From: Bradyrhizobium sp. CCBAU 51627
GTDB taxonomy: Bacteria > Pseudomonadota > Alphaproteobacteria > Rhizobiales > Xanthobacteraceae
Length of the DNA: 64,000 bases
Assembly: GCF_028128765.1 (NCBI RefSeq)
Contig: NZ_LBJG01000005.1
Location: 248,001-312,000, forward strand
Reading direction: 5' to 3'
Part shown: positions 48,063 to 57,511 of the stretch, one piece after another
Layout of the letters: each line of letters starts with the position of its first letter
Numbering within the stretch: position 1 is the stretch's first letter
Notes under the pieces: generated by a model
Databases searched by the model: none
Seen by the model: only the letters and a program-made list of their open reading frames with translations
Told to the model about the DNA's origin: nothing
Program-made: the position numbers and the translations under genes

Positions 48063-49202
48063 ATGAACGACAGTCGTTTTGCCACGCGTTCGGAGTTGAT
48101 AGGCATCCTGGTGCTCGCGGTCCTTCTGGTCGTGATCCTGCCGCTCTGTCTCGACGTCTTTCGCCTCAACCTGGTCGCCAAATATCTGACCTATGCCTTC
48201 GTGGCGCTGGGGCTGGTGATCTGCTGGGGGTACGGCGGCATCCTGAGCCTGGGGCAGGGCGTCTTCTTCGGCCTCGGCGGCTACTGCATGGCGATGTTCC
48301 TCAAGCTCGAGGCCTCCAGCGTCGAGAACACCAAGATCCAGTCGACGCCGGGCATCCCCGACTTCATGGACTGGAATCAGATTACGGCGCTGCCGTTCTT
48401 CTGGAAGCCGTTCCACAGCCTGACCTTCACAATCGCCGCCGTCATCCTGGTGCCCGGCATTTTCGCCCTGATCATCGGTGCTGCGATGTTCAAGCGCCGT
48501 GTCGGCGGCACCTACTTCGCGATCATCACGCAGGCGGTCGCGGCGATCCTGACCATCCTGATCGTCGGTCAGCAGGGCTACACCGGCGGCATCAACGGCA
48601 TGACCGACCTGCGCACGCTGAAGGGATGGGATATCCGTCCCGACCACGCCAAGGTCGTGCTCTACTTCTTCGAGGTCGGCCTATTGTTCGCCTGCATCTT
48701 CATCGCGCAGTTCGTCCGCCATTCGAAGCTCGGCCGCATCCTGGTGGCGATGCGCGACCAGGAAGACCGGGTCCGCTTCTCCGGCTACAGCGTCGCCAAT
48801 TTCAAGATCTTCGCCTTCTGCATCGCCGCCATCTTTGCCGCGATCGGCGGCGCCATGTTCGCGCTCAACGTCGGCTTCATGTCGCCGTCCTTCGTCGGCA
48901 TCGTGCCCTCGATCGAGATGGTGATTTACACCGCGGTTGGCGGCCGGCTCTCGATCCTGGGTGCGGTCTACGGAACGATCCTCGTCAACTTCGCCAAGAC
49001 CAGCCTTTCCGAGTCGTTTCCCGAGCTCTGGCTGTTCGGCCTCGGCGGCTTGTTCATCGCCGTGGTGCTGGCATTCCCGAATGGCCTGGCCGGCATCTGG
49101 GGCGATTACGTCCAGCCGCGGATCAGCAAGCTGATCGGCACACGCAAGCCGAAGTCCGACTGGACCGACAACTCGGTCGCCGACGGCGCGCCGGCAGAGT
49201 GA
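48063..49202 (+). CDS. Urea/amide ABC transporter permease (UrtC/FmdF-like, LivM family)
   Basis: The 379-residue permease has LivM features. ICWGYGGILSLGQGVFFGLG lies near residue 55, and the coupling loop HSKLGRILVAMRDQEDRVRF near 225 is followed by GYSVANFKIFAFCIAAIFAA. It has about ten membrane segments. Its stop codon lies within the first copy of a 33-bp direct repeat that carries the ribosome site of the next gene. Confidence 0.92.
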   Translation: MNDSRFATRSELIGILVLAVLLVVILPLCLDVFRLNLVAKYLTYAFVALGLVICWGYGGILSLGQGVFFGLGGYCMAMFLKLEASSVENTKIQSTPGIPDFMDWNQITALPFFWKPFHSLTFTIAAVILVPGIFALIIGAAMFKRRVGGTYFAIITQAVAAILTILIVGQQGYTGGINGMTDLRTLKGWDIRPDHAKVVLYFFEVGLLFACIFIAQFVRHSKLGRILVAMRDQEDRVRFSGYSVANFKIFAFCIAAIFAAIGGAMFALNVGFMSPSFVGIVPSIEMVIYTAVGGRLSILGAVYGTILVNFAKTSLSESFPELWLFGLGGLFIAVVLAFPNGLAGIWGDYVQPRISKLIGTRKPKSDWTDNSVADGAPAE

Positions 49203-49284
49203 GGAGATAGATCATGCTCGTCGGTCATCACGATGCCGATGCAACGCTGACAGTGAGGAGATAGATCATGCTCGTCGGTCATCA
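49198..49284 (+). repeat. 33-bp direct repeat duplicating a ribosome site and start codon
   Basis: Copies at 49,198-49,230 and 49,252-49,284 are identical and begin AGTGAGGAGATAGATCATG. They are 54 bp apart, separated by 21 unrelated bases. Each copy holds GAGGAG followed by ATG and the codons for LVGH. The second ATG is that of the ATPase gene; the first opens the 16-codon frame listed separately. Confidence 0.9.
49214..49264 (+). CDS. 16-codon leader frame created by start-region duplication
   Basis: The frame reads MLVGHHDADATLTVRR and ends TAG at 49,262-49,264, three bases before the ATPase ATG at 49,268. It has the same ribosome site as the ATPase gene. Translation is plausible and would couple to the ATPase start, but a peptide function is not implied. 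It may be a by-product of duplication. Confidence 0.35.
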   Translation: MLVGHHDADATLTVRR

Positions 49285-50023
49285 GCCAAAGCCCTTCCTG
49301 CTCTCGGTCGAAGGCCTCACGGTCTCCTTCGACGGCTTCAAGGCGGTCAACGATCTCTCCTTCTATGTCGAGGAGAACGAGATTCGCGTCATCATCGGCC
49401 CCAATGGCGCCGGCAAGACCACCGTGCTCGACCTGATCTGCGGAAAGACCAAGGCCACCTCGGGTTTGATCGAATTCCGCGGCAAGGACCTGACCAAGCT
49501 GAAGGAGAATCAGATCGTCAAGGCCGGCGTCGGGCGCAAATTCCAGACTCCGTCGATCTACGACGACCTCACGGTGTTCGAGAATTTGGAGATCTCCTAT
49601 CCCCGCGGCCGCACCGTGTTCGGTGCGCTGACCTTTACCCGCGATGCCGCCGTGCGCGACCGCGTGCATGAGGTCGCTGAGATGATCTTCCTCAAGGACC
49701 GTCTCGACATGAGCGCGGCCCTGCTCAGCCACGGCCAGAAGCAATGGCTCGAGATCGGCATGCTGCTGATCCAGGACCCGGACCTGCTGATGCTCGACGA
49801 GCCCGTGGCGGGAATGAGCGTTTCCGAACGCGCCAAGACCGCCGAGCTGCTCAATCGCATCATCAAAGACCGCTCGGTGCTCGTCATCGAGCACGATATG
49901 AAATTCGTCGAGGACATCGCCCACAAGGTCACGGTGCTACACCAGGGTCAGATCCTCTCCGAGGGCACCATGGAGAAGGTGAAGAGCGATCCGAAAGTAA
50001 TCGAAGTTTACCTCGGCCATTGA
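49268..50023 (+). CDS. Urea/amide ABC transporter ATP-binding protein (UrtD family)
   Basis: The 251-residue ATPase is of the LivG/UrtD type. Walker A is GPNGAGKTTVLDLICGKT, the Q-loop region GVGRKFQTPSIYDDLTVFEN, the degenerate signature LSHGQKQWLEIGM as usual for UrtD, Walker B LLMLDEPVAGMS and the H-loop VIEHDMKFVEDIA. The N-terminal MLVGHQPKPF is short for the family, consistent with the duplicated start region. It pairs with the next ATPase. Confidence 0.93.
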   Translation: MLVGHQPKPFLLSVEGLTVSFDGFKAVNDLSFYVEENEIRVIIGPNGAGKTTVLDLICGKTKATSGLIEFRGKDLTKLKENQIVKAGVGRKFQTPSIYDDLTVFENLEISYPRGRTVFGALTFTRDAAVRDRVHEVAEMIFLKDRLDMSAALLSHGQKQWLEIGMLLIQDPDLLMLDEPVAGMSVSERAKTAELLNRIIKDRSVLVIEHDMKFVEDIAHKVTVLHQGQILSEGTMEKVKSDPKVIEVYLGH

Positions 50024-50034
50024 GGAGCACGTTC

Positions 50035-50724
50035 ATGCTGGCAATCAATGATCTCCATGTCGCCTACGGCCAGAGCGAAGTGCTGCATGGCCTCAACGTG
50101 TCGGTCGCGCCCAACGAGATCGTCGCGATCATGGGCCGCAACGGCATGGGCAAGACCACGCTGATGAAGTCGTTGATGGGGATCGTGCCGACCAGGAGCG
50201 GCTCGGTGATCATGGACGGCACCGAGCTCGGGTCGCTGCCGAGCTACGACCGCGTCGCCAAGGGGCTCGCCTATGTCCCCCAGGGGCGGATGATCTTCTC
50301 CACGATGACGGTCAAGGAGAACATCGAGACGGGCCTGGTGGTGTCGGGCGGCTCGGAAGTTCCTGCTGATATTTACGAGCTGTTTCCGGTGCTGCTGGAG
50401 ATGAAGGGACGCCGCGGCGGGAATCTCTCGGGCGGCCAGCAGCAGCAGCTGGCGATCGCGCGGGCGCTGGCGACCAAGCCGAAAGTGCTGCTGCTGGATG
50501 AACCGACCGAAGGCATCCAGCCCTCGATCATCAAGGAGATGGCGCGCACCTTGAAGCGGATTCGCGACGAGCGGGGCCTGTCGATCGTCGTCTCCGAGCA
50601 GGTGCTGAGCTTCGCGCTCGACATCGCCGACCGCGTGCTCGTGATCGAGAACGGCGAGATCGTGCGTGACGATCCGCGCGACAGCGTCGATGCCGCGCAG
50701 ATCTCGAAATTCCTGTCCGTCTAA
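50035..50724 (+). CDS. Urea/amide ABC transporter ATP-binding protein (UrtE family)
   Basis: The 229-residue LivF/UrtE-type ATPase starts at ATG 50,035 after GAGGAG. Walker A is GRNGMGKTTLMKSLMG, typical of UrtE (Met for Ala). VPQGRMIFSTMTVKENI, LSGGQQQQLAIARAL, LLLDEPTEGIQPSI and VVSEQVLSFALDIADR follow. It is the last component of the importer. The formamidase gene starts 25 bp later. Confidence 0.93.
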   Translation: MLAINDLHVAYGQSEVLHGLNVSVAPNEIVAIMGRNGMGKTTLMKSLMGIVPTRSGSVIMDGTELGSLPSYDRVAKGLAYVPQGRMIFSTMTVKENIETGLVVSGGSEVPADIYELFPVLLEMKGRRGGNLSGGQQQQLAIARALATKPKVLLLDEPTEGIQPSIIKEMARTLKRIRDERGLSIVVSEQVLSFALDIADRVLVIENGEIVRDDPRDSVDAAQISKFLSV

Positions 50725-50749
50725 CCAGTAACCCAAGGGGAGCATCTCG

Positions 50750-51979
50750 ATGCCAGACACGCTGATCAAGGTCGATCTCACAAAATCGGCCTATGAAAAC
50801 GACAAGATCCACAACCGCTGGCATCCGGAAGTTCCGATCGTCGAGTGGGTCAGCCCCGGCGACGATTTCATCATCGAAACCGTCGATTGGACCGGCGGCT
50901 TCATCAAGAACAACGACTCGGCCGACGACGTGCGCGATATCGACCTGTCGATCGTGCACTTCCTGTCCGGTCCGATCGGCGTCAAGGGTGCCGAGCCCGG
51001 CGATCTCCTGGTCGTCGACCTGCTCGACGTTGGTCCGCTCAAGGAGAGCCTGTGGGGCTTCAACGGCTTCTTCTCCAAGCAGAACGGCGGCGGCTTCCTG
51101 ACCGATCACTTCCCCCTGGCGCAGAAGTCGATCTGGGACATCAAGGGCCTCTACACCTCGTCGCGCCACGTGCCCGGCGTCAACTTCGCCGGCTTGATTC
51201 ATCCGGGCCTGATCGGTTGTCTGCCTGATGCCAAGATGCTCGCAGCCTGGAACGCGCGCGAAGCCGAGCTGATCGCAACCAACCCGGGTCGCGTGCCGGG
51301 CCTTGCCAATCCGCCGTTCGCGCCGACCGCCCACGCCGGGCGGGCCAAGGGCGACGTCAAGGCCAAGATCGGCCTCGAGGGCGCCCGCACGGTGCCGCCG
51401 CGCGAGCATGGCGGCAATTGCGACATCAAGGATCTGTCGCGTGGCTCGAAGATCTACTTCCCGGTCTACGTGCCGGGCGGCGGCCTCTCGATGGGCGATC
51501 TGCATTTCAGCCAGGGCGACGGCGAGATCACGTTCTGCGGCGCGATCGAGATGGCCGGCTGGTTGCACATCAAGGTGGACGTCATCAAGGACGGCGTGGC
51601 GAAATACGGCATCAAGAACCCCGTGTTCAAGCCGTCGCCGATCACGCCGAATTACAAGGACTATCTGATCTTCGAGGGCATCTCGGTCGACGAGGCCGGC
51701 AAGCAGCATTACCTCGACGTTCATATCGCCTACCGCCAGGCCTGCCTGAACGCGATCGAGTACCTGAAGAAGTTCGGCTATTCCGGCGCCCAGGCCTATT
51801 CGATCCTCGGCACTGCGCCATGCCAAGGCCACATCTCCGGCGTGGTCGACGTGCCCAACGCCTGCGCCACGCTGTGGCTGCCGACCGAGATTTTCGACTT
51901 CGACGTGATGCCGTCGGCGGCAGGTCCCGTGAAGCACATCACGGGCGATATCCAGATGCCGATCTCGCCCGACAAATAG
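50750..51979 (+). CDS. fmdA: Formamidase/acetamidase
   Basis: The 409-residue product is of the FmdA_AmdA family and hydrolyses formamide (and acetamide) to ammonia and the acid in the cytoplasm. Recognisable stretches are DWTGGFIKNNDSADDVRDID, SGPIGVKGAEPGDLLVVDLL, HGGNCDIKDLSRGS and MGDLHFSQGDGEI. The length equals the Methylophilus enzyme (about 407). An AAGGGGAGC ribosome site precedes the ATG. It lies directly downstream of the importer and upstream of fmdB. Confidence 0.95.
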   Translation: MPDTLIKVDLTKSAYENDKIHNRWHPEVPIVEWVSPGDDFIIETVDWTGGFIKNNDSADDVRDIDLSIVHFLSGPIGVKGAEPGDLLVVDLLDVGPLKESLWGFNGFFSKQNGGGFLTDHFPLAQKSIWDIKGLYTSSRHVPGVNFAGLIHPGLIGCLPDAKMLAAWNAREAELIATNPGRVPGLANPPFAPTAHAGRAKGDVKAKIGLEGARTVPPREHGGNCDIKDLSRGSKIYFPVYVPGGGLSMGDLHFSQGDGEITFCGAIEMAGWLHIKVDVIKDGVAKYGIKNPVFKPSPITPNYKDYLIFEGISVDEAGKQHYLDVHIAYRQACLNAIEYLKKFGYSGAQAYSILGTAPCQGHISGVVDVPNACATLWLPTEIFDFDVMPSAAGPVKHITGDIQMPISPDK

Positions 51980-52046
51980 TCTCCATGCGAGGCGGATGCG
52001 GAGCGCTATGCCCCGCATCCGGCGCGCGACTGCGAAGGGAGCGACG

Positions 52047-52397
52047 ATGCCCGTCTATGAATATCTCTGCCAGGATTGCGGCCCGTTCACCGACATGCGG
52101 CCGATGGCCCAATGCGACGAGCCGCAGGCTTGCCCCCGCTGCGAGATGGAATCGCCGCGTGTGATCCTCACCGCGCCGGCGTTCTTCTGCCTGCCCGCGG
52201 ACAAGCGGAAAGCGCACGCCACCAACGAGCAGAGCCGGCACGCGCCGAAGACGCTCGACCAGTACAAGGCCGCGCACGGTCCGGGCTGCGGCTGCTGCGG
52301 GGCTGGTACGAAGAAGAAACCTGGTCGGCTCGTGACCAAGAGCAAGAGCGGCGCGGTCGGCTTCCCGACCGCACGGCCCTGGATGATCAGCCACTGA
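52047..52397 (+). CDS. fmdB: FmdB family zinc-ribbon protein
   Basis: The 116-residue product from ATG 52,047 begins [20 protein letters not shown], the FmdB start. Four ligands of a zinc ribbon are CQDC and CPRC. A Cys-rich stretch [10 protein letters not shown] lies later. FmdB was described as a regulator in the Methylophilus formamidase operon; its mechanism is unknown. It lies 67 bp after fmdA and 46 bp before amiE. Confidence 0.88.
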   Translation: MPVYEYLCQDCGPFTDMRPMAQCDEPQACPRCEMESPRVILTAPAFFCLPADKRKAHATNEQSRHAPKTLDQYKAAHGPGCGCCGAGTKKKPGRLVTKSKSGAVGFPTARPWMISH

Positions 52398-52443
52398 CGC
52401 TGCGGACCGCAGACACTCGAACCAGAACAGAAGGGCGTTTCAA

Positions 52444-53484
52444 ATGCTTCACGGTGACATCTCTTCCAGCAACGACGTGGTCGGCGTTGCCGTCGTCAAT
52501 TACAAGATGCCGCGGCTGCACACCAGGGCCGAGGTGCTCGACAACGCCCGCAAGATCGCCGACATGGTCGTGGGCATGAAGCTCGGACTGCCGGGCATGG
52601 ACCTCGTCATCTTTCCCGAATACTCCACCCACGGCATCATGTACGACGCCAAGGAGATGTACGAGACCGCCTCTCAGGTGCCGGGTGAGGAGACCGCGAT
52701 CTTTGCCGCGGCCTGCCGCAAGGCGAAGGTCTGGGGCGTGTTCTCGCTGACCGGCGAGCGCCACGAGGAGCACCCGCACAAGGCGCCCTACAACACGCTG
52801 ATCCTGATGAACGACAAGGGCGAGATCGTGCAGAAATATCGCAAGATCATGCCCTGGGTGCCGATCGAAGGCTGGTATCCCGGCAAATGCACCTATGTCT
52901 CCGAAGGCCCAAAGGGGCTGAAGGTCAGCCTGATCATCTGCGACGACGGCAATTACCCGGAGATCTGGCGCGACTGCGCGATGAAGGGCGCGGAGCTGAT
53001 CGTGCGCTGCCAGGGCTACATGTATCCGGCCAAGGAGCAGCAGGTGATGATCTCCAAGGCGATGGCCTGGGCCAACAACGTCTACGTCGCCGTGGCCAAT
53101 GCCGCGGGGTTCGACGGCGTCTACTCTTATTTCGGCCACTCCGCGATCGTCGGCTTCGACGGCCGCACGCTGGGCGAGACCGGCGAGGAGGAATACGGTA
53201 TCCAGTACGCGGGTCTGTCGAAGAGCCTGATCCGTGATGCCCGCCGCAACAACCAGTCGCAGAACCATCTCTTCAAGCTCCTGCATCGCGGCTATACCGG
53301 CATGATCAATTCCGGTGAAAGCGCGAAAGGCTTGGCGGCCTGTCCCTACGACTTCTATTCGAAATGGATCGCCGATCCCGAAGGCACGCGCGACATGGTC
53401 GAGGCGATGACACGTCCGACAGTCGGCACCGAAGAATGCCCGATCGATGGCATTCCAAACGAGAAATCCGCCACGAATTACTAG
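52444..53484 (+). CDS. amiE: Aliphatic amidase
   Basis: The 346-residue nitrilase-superfamily enzyme has the same length as Pseudomonas AmiE. The triad is Glu in FPEYSTHG (near 59), Lys in YRKIMPW (near 134) and Cys in [10 protein letters not shown] (near 166). It hydrolyses acetamide and propionamide to the acid and ammonia. It is the last gene of the amide operon. Confidence 0.95.
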   Translation: MLHGDISSSNDVVGVAVVNYKMPRLHTRAEVLDNARKIADMVVGMKLGLPGMDLVIFPEYSTHGIMYDAKEMYETASQVPGEETAIFAAACRKAKVWGVFSLTGERHEEHPHKAPYNTLILMNDKGEIVQKYRKIMPWVPIEGWYPGKCTYVSEGPKGLKVSLIICDDGNYPEIWRDCAMKGAELIVRCQGYMYPAKEQQVMISKAMAWANNVYVAVANAAGFDGVYSYFGHSAIVGFDGRTLGETGEEEYGIQYAGLSKSLIRDARRNNQSQNHLFKLLHRGYTGMINSGESAKGLAACPYDFYSKWIADPEGTRDMVEAMTRPTVGTEECPIDGIPNEKSATNY

Positions 53485-53529
53485 GGTGCGTACTCATAAA
53501 ATCTGCCGCTGAGAGTAGGCGTACCTGAT

Positions 53530-53565
53530 GTCCGCTTGTCCTCCAACAGCGGCGCGAAAGCGGAC
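53530..53565. terminator. Inverted repeat between convergent amiE and iclR
   Basis: GTCCGCTT (53,530-53,537) pairs with AAGCGGAC (53,558-53,565) around 20 bases. It sits in the 109-bp gap between converging genes and could end both transcripts. The phrase resembles a dispersed intergenic sequence of Bradyrhizobiaceae. No T-run is seen. Confidence 0.35.
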
Positions 53566-53593
53566 GTTGTCGGACTTCCGAGAAGGGCGACGT

Positions 53594-54391
53594 TTACGGT
53601 TCGTCCCCCTCGTCATCAGCCTGGAGGATCGTTTCCGACAAGAGCGCTGCGGCTTTCTGTAGTGGGCCTATGAATCCGTCCAACTCAGCGAAGCTCACCC
53701 GCGCTACCGGGACGGAGACGCCCAGACACGCGATCAGTTCACGATCCGGAGAGAGAATGGGGACAGCGCAACCAACGACACCTCTCACATACTCCTCGTT
53801 GGTCTTGGCCCAGCCGCGTTTGCGCGTCTCATCGAGAACCCTCAACAGGCTCTCGACGTCCACGATCGTTGTTTCGGTATATCGCGTCAGAGCGAGTGCC
53901 CGGCACAGCTTTTCACGCGCTCGCTCCGGCAATCGGCTCATGTAGATCTTGCCGGTGGACGTGCAGTGCAGTGGCGCCGCCTCGCCTGGATTGAACTGAA
54001 GACCTTGCTGTTGCGACGCGCGCACACTGTCGACGTACGCCACCGTGTTATCGCGCACCACGCCGATCTCGCACTGCTCACCGATCTCGGCGGCAACCGC
54101 CCGCAGCACGGCATGCCGGCGGGCGGTGCGGAAGGCTGCGCCGATGACTTTCGCAGACAACGTGACGAGCTGGTTGCCGACCACATAGCGCTTGGTACCG
54201 AGCGCCTTCTGGACAAGCCCGCGTTCCTCGAGATTTCCGACCAGCCGGTGCGCGGTCGGCAGCGGCAGCGTAAGCGCGCTGGCGATCTCCGCCACCGAGA
54301 CGGCTTTGGTTTGCGCGGCGACATATCCGACGATCGCAAAGGCACGATCGAGTGGTCCGTCGTTCCTCGACGCGATTTTCGCTTCCATCAT
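53594..54391 (-). CDS. IclR family transcriptional regulator
   Basis: The 265-residue product has an N-terminal winged HTH at about 12-75 (VSVAEIASALTLPLPTAHRL, then VGNLEERGLVQ). A GAF-like IclR effector domain follows, with CEIGVVRDNTVAYVD and PLHCTSTGKIYMSRL. It is divergent from the aminotransferase/amino-acid importer operon 178 bp away and probably regulates it. The intervening sequence is AT-rich (54,405-54,480), a likely promoter region. Confidence 0.92.
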   Translation of the reverse strand: MMEAKIASRNDGPLDRAFAIVGYVAAQTKAVSVAEIASALTLPLPTAHRLVGNLEERGLVQKALGTKRYVVGNQLVTLSAKVIGAAFRTARRHAVLRAVAAEIGEQCEIGVVRDNTVAYVDSVRASQQQGLQFNPGEAAPLHCTSTGKIYMSRLPERAREKLCRALALTRYTETTIVDVESLLRVLDETRKRGWAKTNEEYVRGVVGCAVPILSPDRELIACLGVSVPVARVSFAELDGFIGPLQKAAALLSETILQADDEGDEP

Positions 54392-54569
54392 GACCGGCCC
54401 TTCTATCTCAAATCATATTATTATCATTTTTCGGAATAAAATCTATCGGAATTTGACATTATATCTGGCAACCACTGGCTGATGCTCATATTGTTGGCGC
54501 TGCCGGCGAATGAACAAGCTTTGTGCAGCGCACATAAGGGCTCGTCGGTCGGCTGAACAGGAGGATGGA

Positions 54570-55730
54570 TTGTCAGGTCACTACGACGTTGCCGCCGTGC
54601 GGAAAGAATTCCCGGCCGCCGAGCGGATCACCTATCTCGACTCTGGCTTCCAGACGCCGCTCGCCCGCCCCGTCAAGGCGGCGATCGACCTCTTCCTCCG
54701 CGAAGGCTTGGAGACGGCCGGGCCGAAAAACGTGTGGCTTGATCGCGTCGAAGAAACCCGCGCGAAGGTCGCGAGGTTTCTAGGTGCGTCCGCCGATGAG
54801 ATCGCCTTCACCAAGAACACCTCGGAGAGCATGAACATCGCCGCGAATGCGCTGCCTCTGCGCGCCGGCGACAAGGTCCTGATGGTACATGGCGATCACC
54901 CGAACAATGCCTATGCGTTCCTTAATCTGCAACGGCGGGGCGTGATGGTCGAGTTCGTGCCGATGACGGACGTCGTCAACGCCGAGAGTATTCGCCCCCA
55001 TATCGATGCGAACACGCGCGCCATCTCGATGTCGCTCGTGACGTTCCACGCCGGTCACCGCTTCGATGTCGAGAGCATTGGCGCCCTTTGCCGTGAGAAG
55101 AATCTCTATTTCGTAGTCGACGTGATGCAGGCGATCGGTGTGGTGCCGATCGATGCTAAGGCCATGGCTGCAACCTTCATCGGGTCGGGCAGCCACAAGG
55201 GATTGCTGGTGCCACAGGGACTCGGCCTGCTCTACTGGGACAAGGCCAGGACCGAACTCGAACCCGTCTATCTCGCCGCGGCGAGTCTTGCCGCGATCCC
55301 GTCGGATCTCATCGCCCGCCCGGACAAGCTCGAACCCGCCGCGAGCGCGCGCCGTTTCGAGCTCGGCAATTTCAATCTCCCGGCCATTCAGGCGCTCGGC
55401 GCCTCGCTCGATATGATCAACGCCATCGGCGTTCAGAACATCCAGAACCACTGCTTCGATCTCGGTGACCATCTGATTACCCTGCTCGACATGCTCGACA
55501 TTCGCCTAGTCGGCCCGCGCGAGAGACAGCACCGCGCGCCGCATATCTACGTCATCGCGCTGCCCGCGGCCGAATGGCTCGTCCATTTCGAAGAGAACGA
55601 TATCCGCGTCTCGCCGGAGCGCGATGGCATTCGCGTGTCGTTCGGCATGTTCAACACGTTCGCAGATGTCGACCGCCTGATCGACGTCATCCGCCGTCGC
55701 GGCGTAAAGCCGTCGCACAGGGCCGCTTAA
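54570..55730 (+). CDS. Class V aminotransferase-like PLP enzyme (cysteine desulfurase fold)
   Basis: From TTG 54,570 the product has 386 residues. AGGAGG at 54,559-54,564 fixes this start better than the ATG at 54,510. Fold type I features are TYLDSGFQTPLARPV, FTKNTSESMNIAAN, Asp in LYFVVDVMQAIG, and the PLP Lys in GSGSHKGLLVPQGLG. No loop Cys typical of desulfurases is obvious, so it may be a lyase or epimerase of that fold. It is the first gene of an operon with a glutamate-type importer, so an imported amino acid is a likely substrate. Confidence 0.85.
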   Translation: MSGHYDVAAVRKEFPAAERITYLDSGFQTPLARPVKAAIDLFLREGLETAGPKNVWLDRVEETRAKVARFLGASADEIAFTKNTSESMNIAANALPLRAGDKVLMVHGDHPNNAYAFLNLQRRGVMVEFVPMTDVVNAESIRPHIDANTRAISMSLVTFHAGHRFDVESIGALCREKNLYFVVDVMQAIGVVPIDAKAMAATFIGSGSHKGLLVPQGLGLLYWDKARTELEPVYLAAASLAAIPSDLIARPDKLEPAASARRFELGNFNLPAIQALGASLDMINAIGVQNIQNHCFDLGDHLITLLDMLDIRLVGPRERQHRAPHIYVIALPAAEWLVHFEENDIRVSPERDGIRVSFGMFNTFADVDRLIDVIRRRGVKPSHRAA

Positions 55731-55746
55731 CAGAGGGAGATTGCAC

Positions 55747-56649
55747 ATGACGAAGCTTGCACGTGTCTTCGGCGTCCTGTCCGGCCTCGTGGCGGCGGGC
55801 GCCTTTGCCGGGTCGTCGATCGCCGCCGACAGCCCGACGCTTTCCAAGATCAAGTCAAGCGGCACCATCACCATCGGCTACCGCGAAGCCTCCATTCCGT
55901 TCTCGTATCTCGGTCCGGATCAAAAGCCGATCGGCTTCTCGCTGGATCTCTGCGCGGCAATCGTCGAGCGCATCAAGACGGAGCTCAAGCTGCCGAATCT
56001 CACCGTCAGCTATACACCGGTGAACTCGTCCAACCGGATTCCACTCATTCAAAGCGGCACCGTCGATATCGAATGTGGCGGCACGGCGAACGACAAGAAG
56101 CGGCAGGAACAGGTTTCGTTTTCCGTCACGACCTTCGTCAGCCAGCCGCGCTGGCTGGTCAAGGCCGACAGCGGCGTGAAGACCGCCAGCGATTTGAAGG
56201 GCAAGACCATCGTCGTCACCCAGGGCTCCAATGCAATCGGATTCGCGCAGACCGCGAATACGAAGGAGCAACTCGGCCTCAACATCGTCCAGGCCAAGGA
56301 CCATGCGGAATCCTTCCTGATGCTGAACACCGGCCGCGCAGCCGCCTTCATGGAGGACGACATCCTTCTCGCAGGCCTCAAGGCCGCAGCGCCAAATCCG
56401 GACACGTTGATCTTCCTTCCGGGAAGCTATGCCAAGGTCTACTATGGGCTGATGTTCACGAAGGGCGATGCTGGCTTCAAGGCGCTCGTCGATGATGTCC
56501 TGTCCAAGCAGATGGCATCGGGCCAGTTCGAGAAGACCTATACGAAATGGTTCACCAGGCCGATTCCGCCCAAGGGGGAGAATCTCGCGTTCCCGCTCAC
56601 CGATGAGTTGATGGAGCGGATTGCCCATCCCAGCGACGCGGTCGATTGA
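55747..56649 (+). CDS. Amino-acid ABC transporter substrate-binding protein (GltI-like)
   Basis: The 300-residue exported protein has a signal peptide (1-27, ending SSIAA). The mature N-terminus is GTITIGYREASIPFSYLGPD, with FSLDLCAAIVERIK, CGGTANDKKRQEQVSFS and LKGKTIVVTQGSNA. This is the glutamate/aspartate (GltI) subgroup of family 3 binding proteins. It starts 16 bp after the PLP enzyme stop, preceded by AGAGGGAG. Confidence 0.92.
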   Translation: MTKLARVFGVLSGLVAAGAFAGSSIAADSPTLSKIKSSGTITIGYREASIPFSYLGPDQKPIGFSLDLCAAIVERIKTELKLPNLTVSYTPVNSSNRIPLIQSGTVDIECGGTANDKKRQEQVSFSVTTFVSQPRWLVKADSGVKTASDLKGKTIVVTQGSNAIGFAQTANTKEQLGLNIVQAKDHAESFLMLNTGRAAAFMEDDILLAGLKAAAPNPDTLIFLPGSYAKVYYGLMFTKGDAGFKALVDDVLSKQMASGQFEKTYTKWFTRPIPPKGENLAFPLTDELMERIAHPSDAVD

Positions 56650-56716
56650 TCGGCCGCGATAGCGGAGACGTTCTCGTACATTGATCCTCCCTCGCAGCTG
56701 AAGCCCGAGGTTTGCG

Positions 56717-57511
56717 ATGTTCGGAGTGCTATTTGAACAGACGGCGGATGGCCAGCGCTACATCGACTGGCTCCTGTCCGGCCTCGGTTGGACGCTTGCG
56801 CTGGCGTTTTTCGGCTGGTGGATCGCGTTCGCGGTCGGCCTGATGGTCGGCATCGGCCGGACCGTCCAGAACCGGATCGTCGCGGTGCTAGCGCGGCTGT
56901 ATGTGGAGATCTTCCGCAACATCCCCGTGTTGGTGCAGATGTTTCTCTGGTACTTCGTGCTGCCGGAGATCCTGCCCACCTCGTTCGGCAATGCCATCAA
57001 GCAGATACCGCCGCCTTGGGGATCGTTCTTTCCGGCGCTCGTGTGCCTTGGTCTCTACACCGCCGCTCGCATCGCCGAGCAGGTTCGCGCCGGAATCGAG
57101 GCTTTGCCGAAAGGGCAGACCGAGGCGGCGAACGCGCTTGGCCTCACCGGATATCAGACCTACCGCTATATCATCGTCCCGCAGGCGCTGCGCCTGATCG
57201 TGCCGAGCCTGACCAGCGAGGTTATGGGCATCTACAAGAATACGTCTGTTGCCCTGACGATCGGCGTAATGGAACTCACCGCCCAGGCACGCCAGATCAG
57301 CGAAGCGACGTTCCAGACGTTCACCGCGTTCGGCGCGGCGACGCTTATCTACCTCGCGCTCGCGCTGATCGCCTACCAGGTGATGGCCGCCATCGACAAG
57401 GCCGTGCGGATCCCGGGCACCACGCCGGCGAAGGATGCGATCGAGCCGAACCTGGCGGACGAGGTCCAGCAAGTCGGCTCCCTGCCCGATGCCATTGAGG
57501 TGGCGAAATGA
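56717..57511 (+). CDS. Amino-acid ABC transporter permease (GltJ-like)
   Basis: The 264-residue His/Glu/Gln/Arg/opine family permease has N-terminal [20 protein letters not shown]. The coupling motif is [20 protein letters not shown] followed by [13 protein letters not shown], near residue 135. Its stop overlaps the start of the next permease (ATGA). With GltK-like it forms the membrane channel. Confidence 0.92.
   Translation: MFGVLFEQTADGQRYIDWLLSGLGWTLALAFFGWWIAFAVGLMVGIGRTVQNRIVAVLARLYVEIFRNIPVLVQMFLWYFVLPEILPTSFGNAIKQIPPPWGSFFPALVCLGLYTAARIAEQVRAGIEALPKGQTEAANALGLTGYQTYRYIIVPQALRLIVPSLTSEVMGIYKNTSVALTIGVMELTAQARQISEATFQTFTAFGAATLIYLALALIAYQVMAAIDKAVRIPGTTPAKDAIEPNLADEVQQVGSLPDAIEVAK

Noticed and set aside
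49198..49284. CRISPR-like repeat
   Set aside because: Only two copies, spaced 54 bp apart and centred on a ribosome site; the direct repeat is a duplicated start region.
54510..54569. ATG 54,510 as start of the PLP enzyme
   Set aside because: The extra 20 residues are not protein-like for the family, and AGGAGG at 54,559 points to TTG 54,570.
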